Shown here: positions 33,893 to 43,118 of the stretch, piece after piece
How the letters are laid out: each line of letters starts with the position of its first letter
Position numbering within the stretch: the first letter of the stretch is position 1
Origin: an uncultured Clostridia bacterium
GTDB taxonomy: Bacteria > Bacillota > Clostridia > Christensenellales > Borkfalkiaceae
Direction: 5' to 3'
Length of the DNA: 59,195 nucleotides
Assembly: GCA_947630705.1 (NCBI GenBank)
Contig: CANRIK010000010.1
Location: 1 to 59,195 of the forward strand
The notes under the pieces: model-generated
Databases searched by the model: none
What the model was told of the DNA's origin: nothing
Seen by the model: the letters and a program-made list of their open reading frames with translations, nothing else
Translations under genes and position numbers: made by a program

Positions 33893-35338
33893 ATGTCTAT
33901 GCAAAGGGAAGAAATTTTGAAGCGCATCGCCGAAATAGACGGCGAGCTGAAAAAGAGAAGGGAAACTAACATGCTGAATTTTTACAATGTGGGCAGAAAG
34001 AAACATAAAAAACAGCTTGCTTTCCATAAATGCAAAAAGCGCAATCGCTGGGTATTCGGCGGCAACCGCTCGGGAAAGACGGAGTGCGGCGCGGTGGAGT
34101 GTCTTTGGATTTTGAGGGGAATACATCCCTACCGCAAAAACAGACGTGACGCCTTCGGTTGGTGCGTCTCGCTCTCGCAGCAGGTTCAGCGCGACGTCGC
34201 ACAGGCAAAAATCCTCTATTATCTTCCCAAAAGCTGGATAGCGGATATTGTTATGCTCTCCGGCCGGCGCGACAATCCGGCGGCCGGAATAGTAGACCAG
34301 ATAAAGATAAAAAACGTATTCGGCGGGATATCCACGCTCGGCTTCAAGAGCTGCGATCAGGGCAGGGAAAAATTTCAGGGGTCGAGTCTCGATTTCGTGT
34401 GGTTCGACGAGGAACCTCCGCGCGATGTCTATGAGGAATGCGTCATGCGCGTGATGGACAGGCGAGGGGATATCTTCGGAACTATGACTCCGTTGAAGGG
34501 CAGAACGTTCATTTACAACGAAATATATATGAACGTAAGGAAAAATCCCGAGATATGGCATGAATTCATGTCGTGGGAGGATAACCCTTTTCTTCCCAAA
34601 AAAGAGATAGAACTTCTCGGTTCCACACTTGAAGAGAGCGCTCTCGATTCCCGAAAGTACGGCAAATTTACGGAGGGGCGAGGGCTCGTTTATCCGGAGT
34701 TTGACGAAAAAATACATGTAATAGAGCCCTTTGCGGTGCCCGTCGAGTGGCAGGATACGATTTCCGTTGACCCGGGGCTCAACAATCCGCTCTCCGCGCA
34801 TTGGTATTGCGTCGATTGGGACGGCAACGTGTATGTGGTGGCGGAACATTTCGCCGCCGGAAGGGATATAGATTTTCATGCGCGCGCCATACACGAAATA
34901 AGCGACAGACTCGGCTGGAAGAGGGATTCCGCCGGAAGGGTGAGAGCGCTGATCGACAGCGCGGCAAACCAGAGGACTCTGGCCTCTTCGAAGTCTGTGA
35001 CAGAGCTGTTTTCGGAGCGCGGAATTCTTGTGAATCCGAACGTGGACAAGGACGTTTTTTCTGGAATAGCGCGCGTGAAAAGTTTTTTGAAGCGCGGCAA
35101 CGGCGAGGGCAATCTGTATGTGTTTTCCAACTGCGTAAATATGATTGAGGAGTTCGGCAAATATTTCTGGGCGTCGGGCGATACGCCGGTCAAGCGCGAC
35201 GACCACTGCATGGACGAGCTCCGATATTATATAATGACCCGACCCCTGCCGCCGAAAAAGGAGCATGTCGAAACGGCAGTGGAACGGGACAAGCGCAAGC
35301 GGATAATGAGACTGCGCAGAAAAAGTTTCGACGAATAA
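33893..35338 (+). CDS. Phage-type terminase large subunit
   Basis: 481 aa. ATPase half: Walker A GGNRSGKTE near residue 56, Walker B SLDFVWFDEEPP near 165, coupling motif GTMTPLKG near 195. Nuclease half (RNase H fold): SVDPGLNNP near 288, LIDSAAN near 356 and a closing DDHCMDELRYY near 441 supply the acidic metal ligands. All key residues are kept, so it should be active. Terminases pump DNA into preformed capsids and cut it. Here it starts a seven- to eight-gene head cluster with no small terminase that I recognise. Codon use resembles neighbouring host genes. A second Met two codons later is an alternative start. Confidence 0.93.
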   Translation: MSMQREEILKRIAEIDGELKKRRETNMLNFYNVGRKKHKKQLAFHKCKKRNRWVFGGNRSGKTECGAVECLWILRGIHPYRKNRRDAFGWCVSLSQQVQRDVAQAKILYYLPKSWIADIVMLSGRRDNPAAGIVDQIKIKNVFGGISTLGFKSCDQGREKFQGSSLDFVWFDEEPPRDVYEECVMRVMDRRGDIFGTMTPLKGRTFIYNEIYMNVRKNPEIWHEFMSWEDNPFLPKKEIELLGSTLEESALDSRKYGKFTEGRGLVYPEFDEKIHVIEPFAVPVEWQDTISVDPGLNNPLSAHWYCVDWDGNVYVVAEHFAAGRDIDFHARAIHEISDRLGWKRDSAGRVRALIDSAANQRTLASSKSVTELFSERGILVNPNVDKDVFSGIARVKSFLKRGNGEGNLYVFSNCVNMIEEFGKYFWASGDTPVKRDDHCMDELRYYIMTRPLPPKKEHVETAVERDKRKRIMRLRRKSFDE

Positions 35339-35378
35339 CTGCGGAGACGTATTGAGTTTTTCGCGAAGGAGGTGCAAA

Positions 35379-35627
35379 ATTCAGACAGACGATACGGTAA
35401 AAAAAGCGCTTTTGAAATGCGCTACGGGGTTGTCTGCAAGTGAGACGGTGGAGGAGTTCGCCGTCGAAAACGGCGAACTGAAACTCGTAAAAAAGAAGGT
35501 AACGAAGCGCGAAATACCGCCGGACATTAAGGCGGTGAAGATGCTTTTGGACGGCGGAGAAGAACTCACCGACGACGAGCTCGAAGCCGAAAAGCAAAAA
35601 TTACTTGACATGTTAAAGGAGGAATAA
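35379..35627 (+). CDS. Small protein between terminase and portal, possible ATT start
   Basis: About 82 aa if begun at ATT 35379, which sits five bases after a perfect AAGGAGG (35367-35373); the only longer option is a TTG at 35352 that would translate the ribosome site itself. Sequence is acidic and helical (TVKKALLKCATGLSASE, then DDELEAEKQKLLDML at the end). I recall similar small genes beside terminases in Clostridia but know no function; a small-terminase or portal-assembly role is conceivable. It ends one base before the portal ATG. Confidence 0.65.
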   Translation: MQTDDTVKKALLKCATGLSASETVEEFAVENGELKLVKKKVTKREIPPDIKAVKMLLDGGEELTDDELEAEKQKLLDMLKEE

Positions 35628-37268
35628 ATGACGGAAAACAATAAATTGACCGAAGAGGAGGCGCTGTGCGCCGAGGTCTTTGAACAGTTCGAGAGACTGC
35701 GCGAGATGCGTAAGCCCCTTGAAAGACAGTGGGAACTGAATATCAACTTTACAAAGGGAAATCAGTACTGCACTCTCGTTTCGGGGGAAATCGCGACGGC
35801 CGAAAAGACGTACGATTGGGAACAGCGGCGCGTATTCAACCATATCGCGCCGATAATCGACACTCGCCTTTCCAAGCTCTCGCGAATACGTCCGGCGTTT
35901 GCCGTGAGAGCGGCTTCCGACGGGGAGGACGACAGGAAGGCGGCAAGTCTTTCGTCGGCCATACTTTCCGCCGCGCAGGAGGAGTGCGATCTGGATTCGG
36001 TGATGTCGGAAGCCACCATGTGGTCGGAAATTTGCGGCACGGCTTTTTATAAAGTGGTCTGGAACCCCCACGGAGGCAGAACGGTCGGTCAGACTTCCGA
36101 GGGCGAGCCCATAAAGGAGGGCGAGGCGCGCGTCTGCGCGGTGCCGCCGTTTGCCGTCTTTCCGGCCTCTCTTACGGAGGAAAGTCTGGAAAAGCAGACG
36201 TACATAATTCACGCCCAGCTCTTGCCCGTCGGACAGATAGCCGACATGTACGGCGTCGAAACGGTCGGAAAAGACATAACCGAATTCAGACAGCCGTGCG
36301 TGAGTTACGGCAATCTTCCGAAGGCTTCGGACGGAGATAATTACGAGTTGGTGCTCGAAAGATATATCCGCCCCACGAAGGCGCTTCCCGACGGCAGACT
36401 TACGGTTGTCGCCGGAGGCGCGCTTCTCTTCGACGGCTCCCTTCCCTATTTCAACGGAACGTCGAACGGACGGGGATATCCCTTTGTGAAGCAGACTTCG
36501 CTCCCCTCCGCCGGAAGTTTTTTCGGAGCGAGCGTGGTGGACAGGCTCATTCCTTTGCAACGCGCATATAACGCGGTGAAAAACCGCAAGCACGAGTATC
36601 TGAATCGCATAAGCATGGGAGTGGTTGCGGTGGAGGACGGCTCCGTGGACGTGGAGGAGCTGACCGACGGCGGCCTTGCGCCCGGCAAGGTCATAACCTA
36701 TCGGCAGGGCGGAAAACCTCCCGAAATGCTCACTCTCGGCAACGTGCCCGAGGAGTTCTGGAAGGAAGAGGAATGTCTGCTCACGGAGTTTACCAAAATT
36801 TCCGGCACGGGTGACCTTTCGGAGAATGCCGACAGCTTTGCCGGAGTGACTTCCGCCACGGGACTGCAACTAATTATAGAGCAGGACGACGCCCGTCTCG
36901 ATACGGCATATCAGAGCCTCAAACGCGCCGCAAAGAACATAGGCAGGCAGATATTGCGCCTCTATCGGCAGTTTGCTACCGACGTGCGCCTCGCGCGTTA
37001 CACAGGCAACGGAAAGTCGGAAGTGCTGTTTTTCAAGGGTAGCGACATCACGGGCGAGGACGTGATCTTGGAGGCGGATACGGAGCTCAATCTCTCGCCG
37101 GCACAGCGGAGAACGGTCATTTACGAACTTATGGACAGAGGTTTGTTTTCCGACGCCGACGGGCAAACGGGCGCGGAGGCAAAGAGAAAAATTTTGAATA
37201 TATTGGGCTATGCTTCGCTCGCCGACGCAATAACCGAAGAACGCAAAGGAGAGGAAAATGACAACTGA
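35628..37268 (+). CDS. Phage portal protein (podovirus-like)
   Basis: 546 aa. N-terminal part shows portal features: LERQWELNINFTKGNQYC near residue 30, RRVFNHIAPIIDTRLSKL near 66, then a body that includes FAVFPASLTEE near 182, PFVKQTSLP near 285 and the helical stem/wing DRLIPLQRAYNAVKNRKHEY near 305. The portal forms the twelve-part ring through which DNA enters the head. Size and order after terminase fit P22-type portals. It overlaps the scaffold gene by 11 bases. No truncation or frameshift is seen. Confidence 0.87.
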   Translation: MTENNKLTEEEALCAEVFEQFERLREMRKPLERQWELNINFTKGNQYCTLVSGEIATAEKTYDWEQRRVFNHIAPIIDTRLSKLSRIRPAFAVRAASDGEDDRKAASLSSAILSAAQEECDLDSVMSEATMWSEICGTAFYKVVWNPHGGRTVGQTSEGEPIKEGEARVCAVPPFAVFPASLTEESLEKQTYIIHAQLLPVGQIADMYGVETVGKDITEFRQPCVSYGNLPKASDGDNYELVLERYIRPTKALPDGRLTVVAGGALLFDGSLPYFNGTSNGRGYPFVKQTSLPSAGSFFGASVVDRLIPLQRAYNAVKNRKHEYLNRISMGVVAVEDGSVDVEELTDGGLAPGKVITYRQGGKPPEMLTLGNVPEEFWKEEECLLTEFTKISGTGDLSENADSFAGVTSATGLQLIIEQDDARLDTAYQSLKRAAKNIGRQILRLYRQFATDVRLARYTGNGKSEVLFFKGSDITGEDVILEADTELNLSPAQRRTVIYELMDRGLFSDADGQTGAEAKRKILNILGYASLADAITEERKGEENDN

Positions 37269-37728
37269 AAACACAACACGTACAGACAATAAGGCACAGG
37301 AAACGGCCGATGAGGAGAACGTCGAAAGAACTCAAAAGGAGACGGCGGCAGCCGCGGAAGCGGAAGAAAACAAGAATGAATTAGCCGCGCCGGACACCGG
37401 AAAGTTCAAGAGCGTAGACGCCCTCATGTCCGCATATCTTTCTTTGGAGGCGGAGTTCACCCGGCGCAGTCAAAGACTCAAAGAATTGGAGGAGAACAAG
37501 GCGGCGGAGCCGCCCTCTCCCGAAAGTCTTGACGAGGATAAACTCCTCGCCGCCGCCCTGAATAACACCGGCGTCAGGGATAAGGTGGTGGCGGAATATC
37601 TCAAAACGGTATTCAGCGGAAAGAGCGTGCCTTTGACGGTGGACGGCGTATCTTGCGCCGCTCCGCAGAGTTCGCCGAAGTCCGTAAAGGAAGCCGGCGC
37701 GCTCGCAAAACAATTTTTAAAAAATTAA
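37258..37728 (+). CDS. Scaffold-like acidic protein
   Basis: 156 aa, very rich in Glu, Ala and Lys, with predicted long helices (KETAAAAEAEENKNEL, LEAEFTRRSQRLKELEENK) and a compact C-terminus (SVKEAGALAKQFLKN). Low complexity, charge and position between portal and coat protein are the usual signs of a capsid scaffolding protein; the sequence itself is not diagnostic. It lies 18 bases before the coat gene. Confidence 0.7.
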   Translation: MTTENTTRTDNKAQETADEENVERTQKETAAAAEAEENKNELAAPDTGKFKSVDALMSAYLSLEAEFTRRSQRLKELEENKAAEPPSPESLDEDKLLAAALNNTGVRDKVVAEYLKTVFSGKSVPLTVDGVSCAAPQSSPKSVKEAGALAKQFLKN

Positions 37729-37746
37729 ATCGGAAAAGGAGAAAAA

Positions 37747-38907
37747 ATGATAACTATTGAAAATGCAGACAAGGCTTTAAAGGACTATTATCTTCAAGCG
37801 ATAACCGCACAGCTCAACGACAACGTTTCGCCGTTTTTTTCGGCCATTGAAAAGAATACGAACAACGTGTACGGCAAGGACGTAAAAATATCCATAGTGC
37901 GCGGCAACACCGAGAGCGTGGCGGCTTGCAGGGAGGACGCCGACCTTCCCGAACCCCATAAAAACAGATACCTCGAAATTTCCGTTCCTCTGAAAAACAT
38001 TTACGGAACGATAGAAGTGAGCGACAAGGCTCTGCGCGCCTCGCGCGAGGATTCGGGAGCGTTTGTAAATCTCGTGAACGCCGAAATGGAGGGTTTGATT
38101 TCCGGCGCGAAGTACAATTTCCAGCGCATGCTCTACGGCGACGGCAACGGCACTCTCTGCAAGATAGTTTCCGCCGACGAGTCGGTGTCCTCAAATTATA
38201 AATACGTTGTGGACGACGTTGCGTTCGTATCGGAGGAAATGGACGTGGAGGCGGTGACCGCAGACGGCGGAACTATAACCGAAGGCCTCAAAATCACCGC
38301 CGTAAACAGGGAGGAAAAAACGGTCGCTTTCAACAAAGAGGTATCGGGTACGGCCGCAGGCTCTTACATAACCGCCGTGGGCTCTTTCGGCAACGAACTC
38401 ACCGGCCTCGGCGCCATCTTCGGCTCCGGTAAGCTCTACGGATACGACAGAACAGAGGAACCCTATTTCGCGCCGAGAAGCGTTCAGCTCTCCGCGGAGC
38501 TCACAGAGGACGACATCACCGACATGCTCGACTATATGGAGGAGCATTTCAACAGCAAGATCGATATGATACTCTGTTCATATTCCGCAAGAAAGAAGAT
38601 AGCCAAGCTGGCCGCGGACAACAAGCGCATAGTCAACTCCATTGACGCGCACGCCGGTTTCGGCGTCGTCACGGTGAACGGAGTGCCCGTATATGCCGAC
38701 AGATTCTGTCCCGAAGGGGTCATATACTTCGTCAATACGGAAGATTTCGCTCTGAATCAGCTGTGCGATTGGGAATGGTTGGAGGACGAGGACGGAAAAA
38801 TTTTGAAGCAAGTGACCGGTAAAGCCGCTTACGGAGCCACGCTCGTAAAATATGCGGAGCTCATCTGCAAGAAGCCCTGCGCGCAGGCAGTGCTTAAACT
38901 CGCCTGA
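37747..38907 (+). CDS. Phage major capsid protein (HK97 fold)
   Basis: 386 aa. The N-terminal arm (MITIENADKALKDYYLQAI), an early extended-loop region (GNTESVAACREDADLP, YGTIEVSDKALRAS near 95), and the C-terminal core (AGFGVVTVNGVPVYADRF near 303, FALNQLCDWEWLED near 335) fit HK97-fold coat proteins of short-tailed phages. AAAGGAG precedes the ATG. There is no protease gene beside it, consistent with P22-like assembly in which scaffold is released rather than digested. Intact throughout. Confidence 0.88.
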   Translation: MITIENADKALKDYYLQAITAQLNDNVSPFFSAIEKNTNNVYGKDVKISIVRGNTESVAACREDADLPEPHKNRYLEISVPLKNIYGTIEVSDKALRASREDSGAFVNLVNAEMEGLISGAKYNFQRMLYGDGNGTLCKIVSADESVSSNYKYVVDDVAFVSEEMDVEAVTADGGTITEGLKITAVNREEKTVAFNKEVSGTAAGSYITAVGSFGNELTGLGAIFGSGKLYGYDRTEEPYFAPRSVQLSAELTEDDITDMLDYMEEHFNSKIDMILCSYSARKKIAKLAADNKRIVNSIDAHAGFGVVTVNGVPVYADRFCPEGVIYFVNTEDFALNQLCDWEWLEDEDGKILKQVTGKAAYGATLVKYAELICKKPCAQAVLKLA

Positions 38908-38911
38908 ACAT

Positions 38912-39469
38912 ATGACCATAAAGCAAATTATGCTCGACGCTCTGCGGTTCATAGGAAGGGAGGAAATAGCGGCTGATATTCTTTCCGGCGCCGAGCCTTA
39001 CGGCGAGGCCGCGGAGACGGCGGATACCCTTCTCTACTGCGTCAACGCCGTGGAGGACGAGCTCGCCAGATATTATTTTCCTCTCAAACGCACGGACGCT
39101 CTGCACTCCGAGGATAAAACCTTCGGTTTCGAAAAATTTTCGAGGACGCCCGTAAAAATCCTCAAAGTCGAAGAGGGTAGAAAACAGATAGAATACGAGC
39201 TGGAATTAAACCGCATAATAGCCGACGCGAACAATATATCCGTGACCTACTTTTATGCTCCGAAGAAGAAAACCATCGACGACGACAGCGAGTTCGGGGA
39301 TATGGCCGACGGCATGATAACCGCCTACGGCGCGGCGGCGGAATTTTGTATCATTCAGGGGGAAGCGGCCAGAGCCGAGGCGTTTGAAACGCGTTATCGC
39401 GAGGCAATAGACAGGGCTCAACGAAGTTCGTCGAAGGGCGCGGCGGTCCCTCCGAGGAGGTGGATTTAA
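38912..39469 (+). CDS. Head-completion/tail-accessory protein (P22 gp4-like position)
   Basis: 185 aa from the ATG at 38912, four bases after the coat stop; an earlier in-frame Met would lie inside the coat gene. Helical protein (MTIKQIMLDALRFIGREE, DTLLYCVNAVEDELARYY near 52) with a beta part (EYELELNRIIADANNISVTY) and a C-terminal helix. The N-terminal pattern is typical of proteins that plug the portal after packaging. Overall similarity is not enough for a firm family name; position and length support the role. Confidence 0.7.
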   Translation: MTIKQIMLDALRFIGREEIAADILSGAEPYGEAAETADTLLYCVNAVEDELARYYFPLKRTDALHSEDKTFGFEKFSRTPVKILKVEEGRKQIEYELELNRIIADANNISVTYFYAPKKKTIDDDSEFGDMADGMITAYGAAAEFCIIQGEAARAEAFETRYREAIDRAQRSSSKGAAVPPRRWI

Positions 39470-40714
39470 ATGCAAAGATATCCCGAAAGTCGGGATGTGA
39501 GACTTAATCTTTTCGACTATATCACGACCGTTCCCGAGGGCGCTTTCGTGAGCGACGGGAAGATAATTCCGGCTTGGCATTGCACCAATACGAGAATGAG
39601 AGCGGCGCAGAAACTGCTCGTCGCTCTCGATTCTCCGGTGGCGGCGCGGTTTGCGGCGGCGGCTTCGGACGGCAAAGTCTATTTCGCCGACAGGTCCGAT
39701 GTTCCGCGCATGACGGCGGCGTACGCTCTGGGCGGTTCCACGGCGTTCATATTCGAGAGGACCGACAAGGACAGCGCGAGTCTCGTGCTTGTTTCGGGCG
39801 ACAAATATTTCGAATGTGTAAACGGAGAGGTGACTTACGGCGATTTCGAAGGTCGGCTCCGTTGCGGAGTCATAAAAAACGGCAGACTGTTCGGGATATC
39901 GAAATCCGACCCTTTCGTGCTTTGCTGGTCCGGAGAGGGCGGCTGGAACGACTGGACGAAGGGCCTTTCGGGTTCGGGAAGCATTCGGCTCATGCCGCCG
40001 TGCGGAGAGGGGCTGGAAGTGTTCGCGTGCGGCGGAGAGCTCGTCGTGCTGTGCAAAAAGTGTATCGTGCGCTTTTCGGCGGGCGGCAATCCCGAAGACT
40101 TCAAGGTAGAGGATATCATACCGGTGCCGGAAGTCCTCGAAAATTCGGCGTGCGTAATAGGCGACGGGCTGTTGTTTTTCACGGTATTCGGGCTCATGCG
40201 TTACGGCGGCGGAAAAGTCGTCAGACAAGAGGGCGCCATCACCGAAGAAATGCAGTCGCTCACGCACAGCATGGCGTATGACAACAGGTACTATTTCGCA
40301 TGCGGCACGCCGAAGGGAAGTTCGGAGAAGAAAGTTTACGTATACGACACCTTCAAGGGACTGTATCAGACGGTGGACGTTTCGGCGTATTTTCTGGCGC
40401 GCGACACAACGTCTGTGCTGGCATATACTTCCTCGTATCTTTTCAGAATCACCGATGAGGGAACGGGCTCTTTCAGCGTGGAAATTCCGCAGTTCGATTT
40501 CGGCATAAGCGGCAGAAAACTTTTTAAAATTCTCGAAATGGACTGCGACGATGACATCACGGTGGAGATTTTCGACGGGAGACATACCTCGCGCTATGCC
40601 CTTTTGCCCAAGCGTAAAAAGCTGAATATCCGCGGAGAGTCGTTCAATATCAAGATAAGCGGAAAAACGGGCGCCGTGCGCTCTGCCTATGTCACTGCGG
40701 AGGTGCCGAAATGA
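39470..40714 (+). CDS. Propeller-like phage structural protein (P22 gp10-like position)
   Basis: 414 aa of mostly beta strands with repeated Gly/aromatic-containing blades (GKVYFADRSD, GRLFGISKSD, GGWNDWTKG, KKVYVYDTFKG). This suggests a beta-propeller as found in the gp10 tail component of P22-like phages, the hub under the portal. Two bases link it to the preceding gene and it overlaps the next by four. No tailspike or adhesin follows. Confidence 0.65.
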   Translation: MQRYPESRDVRLNLFDYITTVPEGAFVSDGKIIPAWHCTNTRMRAAQKLLVALDSPVAARFAAAASDGKVYFADRSDVPRMTAAYALGGSTAFIFERTDKDSASLVLVSGDKYFECVNGEVTYGDFEGRLRCGVIKNGRLFGISKSDPFVLCWSGEGGWNDWTKGLSGSGSIRLMPPCGEGLEVFACGGELVVLCKKCIVRFSAGGNPEDFKVEDIIPVPEVLENSACVIGDGLLFFTVFGLMRYGGGKVVRQEGAITEEMQSLTHSMAYDNRYYFACGTPKGSSEKKVYVYDTFKGLYQTVDVSAYFLARDTTSVLAYTSSYLFRITDEGTGSFSVEIPQFDFGISGRKLFKILEMDCDDDITVEIFDGRHTSRYALLPKRKKLNIRGESFNIKISGKTGAVRSAYVTAEVPK

Positions 40715-41199
40715 CCTTCGATATTGTCGAATACACCGACGAACAGCTTAAAGAGATGACCACCATTCAGATGCAGCTTCTTCGCACCGCGCAGAAAAAG
40801 AAGGACGAACTTAAACACAGCCTCGACAGAGACATAGCTCAATTCAGAGAACTGCTGCTTGCCCAAGGCACCGCCAATTCCACGCTGTTCGAGGATAAAC
40901 GGGCGGCGCTCACCGCGGAATACGAGTACCGTGTGGAGATTTTGAGAGAACAGCTGCTTTACAGCATGGAACTCAACGAGCCCTATCCGGACGCGGACAG
41001 AGATCAGGAGAGCGTGGGATATTTGGTGGATTACAGCCTTTCTTATACCGAGCGCTATCACATAGTTCGCGACTATTATCTCGCGATAGAGGATCCGGTG
41101 GAGAGAATGAGTCTGTACTCAAACGACGAAGTGGCCATGAGATATCTCGGCAGCTACTATTCAACGCTGTACAACGTTCTGCATATGTACAGTCAATGA
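40711..41199 (+). CDS. Coiled-coil protein at the end of the head cluster
   Basis: 162 aa, helical (MTTIQMQLLRTAQKKKDEL, LKHSLDRDIAQFRELLL, ALTAEYEYRVEILREQLL) with a Tyr-rich C-terminus (YLGSYYSTLYNVLHMYS). No known domain. In phages of this gene order this place often holds a tail needle or an internal protein, but the sequence does not decide. Ends before a strong terminator. Confidence 0.6.
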   Translation: MTFDIVEYTDEQLKEMTTIQMQLLRTAQKKKDELKHSLDRDIAQFRELLLAQGTANSTLFEDKRAALTAEYEYRVEILREQLLYSMELNEPYPDADRDQESVGYLVDYSLSYTERYHIVRDYYLAIEDPVERMSLYSNDEVAMRYLGSYYSTLYNVLHMYSQ

Positions 41200-41247
41200 G
41201 TTTGCCCCCGTAATATGCCGCGTCGAGCGTTATACGGAAACATTCGG

Positions 41248-41284
41248 GCGGCGGAAGCCTTCGGGCTTCCGCCGCTTTTCTCTT
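41248..41284 (+). terminator. Strong terminator closing the phage-head cluster
   Basis: Perfect 12-bp GC stem GCGGCGGAAGCC with a TTCG tetraloop, then TTTTCTCTTT. Confidence 0.9.
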
Positions 41285-41401
41285 TGCGCCGTCGGCGAGC
41301 AAGTCGTGCCGACTGATATCGGTCCAAACGAAAGTCGGAAATTTGCGGAAGGTTACGGTAAAAGTTGCGCTAATTGTTTGCGCGCTCCGCCGCGTAAATA
41401 C

Positions 41402-41430
41402 TTTACAAGCTCGGCGGAATTTGATATAAT
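41402..41430 (+). promoter_or_regulatory. Promoter giving a leaderless methyltransferase mRNA
   Basis: TTTACA (41402-41407), 17-bp spacer, TATAAT (41425-41430), seven bases before the ATG at 41438. Confidence 0.8.
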
Positions 41431-41437
41431 TTATCTC

Positions 41438-42307
41438 ATGAAAATAGCAAACGGCTGGCGTGATTACAAAATTCTTGCTACGTCCGACGGAATGAAGCTG
41501 GAAGACTGGAAAGGAGTGAAGCTCCTCCGTCCCGATCCGCAGGTAATCTGGAAGGGAGCCAATCTCTACGAGGCAGACTACGACGCGGTGTACCGCCGCA
41601 GCGAAAAGGGCGGCGGCGCGTGGGAAATAAGGCGTACGTTCCCGTCGGAGTGGACGGTGAGCTACAAGGACCTGACTTTTATCGTAAAGCCCATGGGCTT
41701 CAAGCATACGGGGCTGTTCCCCGAGCAGTCGGTCAACTGGGATGAGTGCAGAAGGCTTGCGGAGCTCGCAAAGTCAGAGCGCGGTGAGGTGAAAGTGCTC
41801 AATCTCTTCGCGTATACGGGCGCGGCGTCCGTGGCTTTGGCGAAATCGGGGGCGACTGTCACTCACGTGGACGCGGCAAAGGGCATGGTGGAGCGCGCCG
41901 GTCGGAACGCGGAGCTCTCCGGCGTGACGGGCGGAATCCGCTACATCGTGGACGACTGCATGAAATTCGTCGCCAGAGAGATACGAAGGGGAAACCGATA
42001 CGACGCAATCATAATGGATCCGCCAAGCTACGGCAGGGGGCCCGGGGGCGAACTCTGGAAGATAGAAAAGGATCTGTTCGACTTTGTTCTGAACTGCGCA
42101 AAACTTCTTTCGGACGAACCGGTGTTCTTTCTCATAAACAGCTACACTACGGGTCTGCAACCCATGGTACTGCAAAACATTCTTACTCTCGCCCTCAAAA
42201 ATTTCAAGGGGCGTTCCGAGGCCTACGAAGTCGGCATAGCCACGGAGGAGGGTATACCTCTGCCGTGCGGCGCCGGAGGATTGTTTACGGGTGAAAATTA
42301 TGTCTGA
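41438..42307 (+). CDS. Class I SAM-dependent methyltransferase, RlmI-like (rRNA)
   Basis: 289 aa. SAM-binding motif I VLNLFAYTGAASVALAK near residue 118, VTHVDAAKGMV near 140 and the catalytic DPPSYGRG near 191, as in the 23S rRNA cytosine-C5 or guanine methyltransferase group (Methyltrans_SAM). No PUA or THUMP domain is attached, so it is shorter than RlmI. The ATG at 41438 is seven bases after a perfect -10 box and there is no ribosome site. It overlaps the pseudouridine synthase gene by eight bases; both probably modify rRNA. Confidence 0.85.
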   Translation: MKIANGWRDYKILATSDGMKLEDWKGVKLLRPDPQVIWKGANLYEADYDAVYRRSEKGGGAWEIRRTFPSEWTVSYKDLTFIVKPMGFKHTGLFPEQSVNWDECRRLAELAKSERGEVKVLNLFAYTGAASVALAKSGATVTHVDAAKGMVERAGRNAELSGVTGGIRYIVDDCMKFVAREIRRGNRYDAIIMDPPSYGRGPGGELWKIEKDLFDFVLNCAKLLSDEPVFFLINSYTTGLQPMVLQNILTLALKNFKGRSEAYEVGIATEEGIPLPCGAGGLFTGENYV

Positions 42308-42992
42308 AAACCAACTTAACATACTCTATGAGGACAATCACATAATCGTTGTCATGAAGCCGCAGATGACGGCTTGCTGTCCCGACGAAAGCGGCGACGA
42401 CAATCTGTTCGACAGCGTAAAAGATTACATAAAGACGACGTACAACAAACCCGGGAACGTATACCTCGGGCTCGTTCACAGGCTGGACAGACCCACGGGC
42501 GGAGTTATGGTGTTTGCAAAGACTTCAAAGGCGGCGGCGAGGCTCTCCGAGCAGATGAAGAGCGGCGGCTTCGAAAAGAAGTACTTCGCCGTTCTGTGCG
42601 GCGTTCCGTCGAGGGAGAATGATACATTGCGCAACTATCTGCGCAAGAACTCCGTGAACAACACCGTTTACGTGTGCACGGAGAGCGAGGAGGGAGCAAA
42701 ATTCGCCTCTCTCGCATATGAAATAAAGGATAAAAATTCGGGGCTCTGCCTCGCCGAAATAACTTTGCACACGGGCAGAACGCACCAGATACGCGTGCAG
42801 ACGGCGGCAATCAACTGTCCGGTATACGGCGATATGCGCTACGGCGGCGAAAAGGCAGTCAAAGGCAAACTCGCGCTCTGGGCGTATTCTTTGAGGTTCA
42901 CCCATCCGGTTACGGGGGAGGCGTTGAGATTCATAATAGAGCCTCCGGTTGACGAAATGCCTTGGAAGCTCTTTTCTCTCAAACTGTCATAG
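42300..42992 (+). CDS. RluA-family pseudouridine synthase
   Basis: 230 aa. Catalytic motif HRLDRPTGG near residue 59 (the Asp is the nucleophile), KKYFAVLCG near 95, and ITLHTGRTHQIRVQ near 153. No S4 RNA-binding domain is attached, placing it with the short RluA/RluC-like forms. It isomerises uridine to pseudouridine in rRNA or tRNA. It begins inside the end of the methyltransferase gene. An ATG three codons earlier is an alternative. Confidence 0.92.
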   Translation: MSENQLNILYEDNHIIVVMKPQMTACCPDESGDDNLFDSVKDYIKTTYNKPGNVYLGLVHRLDRPTGGVMVFAKTSKAAARLSEQMKSGGFEKKYFAVLCGVPSRENDTLRNYLRKNSVNNTVYVCTESEEGAKFASLAYEIKDKNSGLCLAEITLHTGRTHQIRVQTAAINCPVYGDMRYGGEKAVKGKLALWAYSLRFTHPVTGEALRFIIEPPVDEMPWKLFSLKLS

Positions 42993-43118
42993 ACAAAAAA
43001 TTTGTCTACCGCGCCGAAAAATCATTGACAACGGCTTTTATAATATAGTAATATATTTGAGTATTTCGATAAAAAAATCAACTTTACAAACAATTCACCT
43101 TTGAAAAGTGAGAAAATT

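Noticed and set aside
33893-41199. Ordinary active prophage
   Set aside because: No integrase, repressor, replication, lysis or tail-fibre genes and no flanking repeats were seen within the window.
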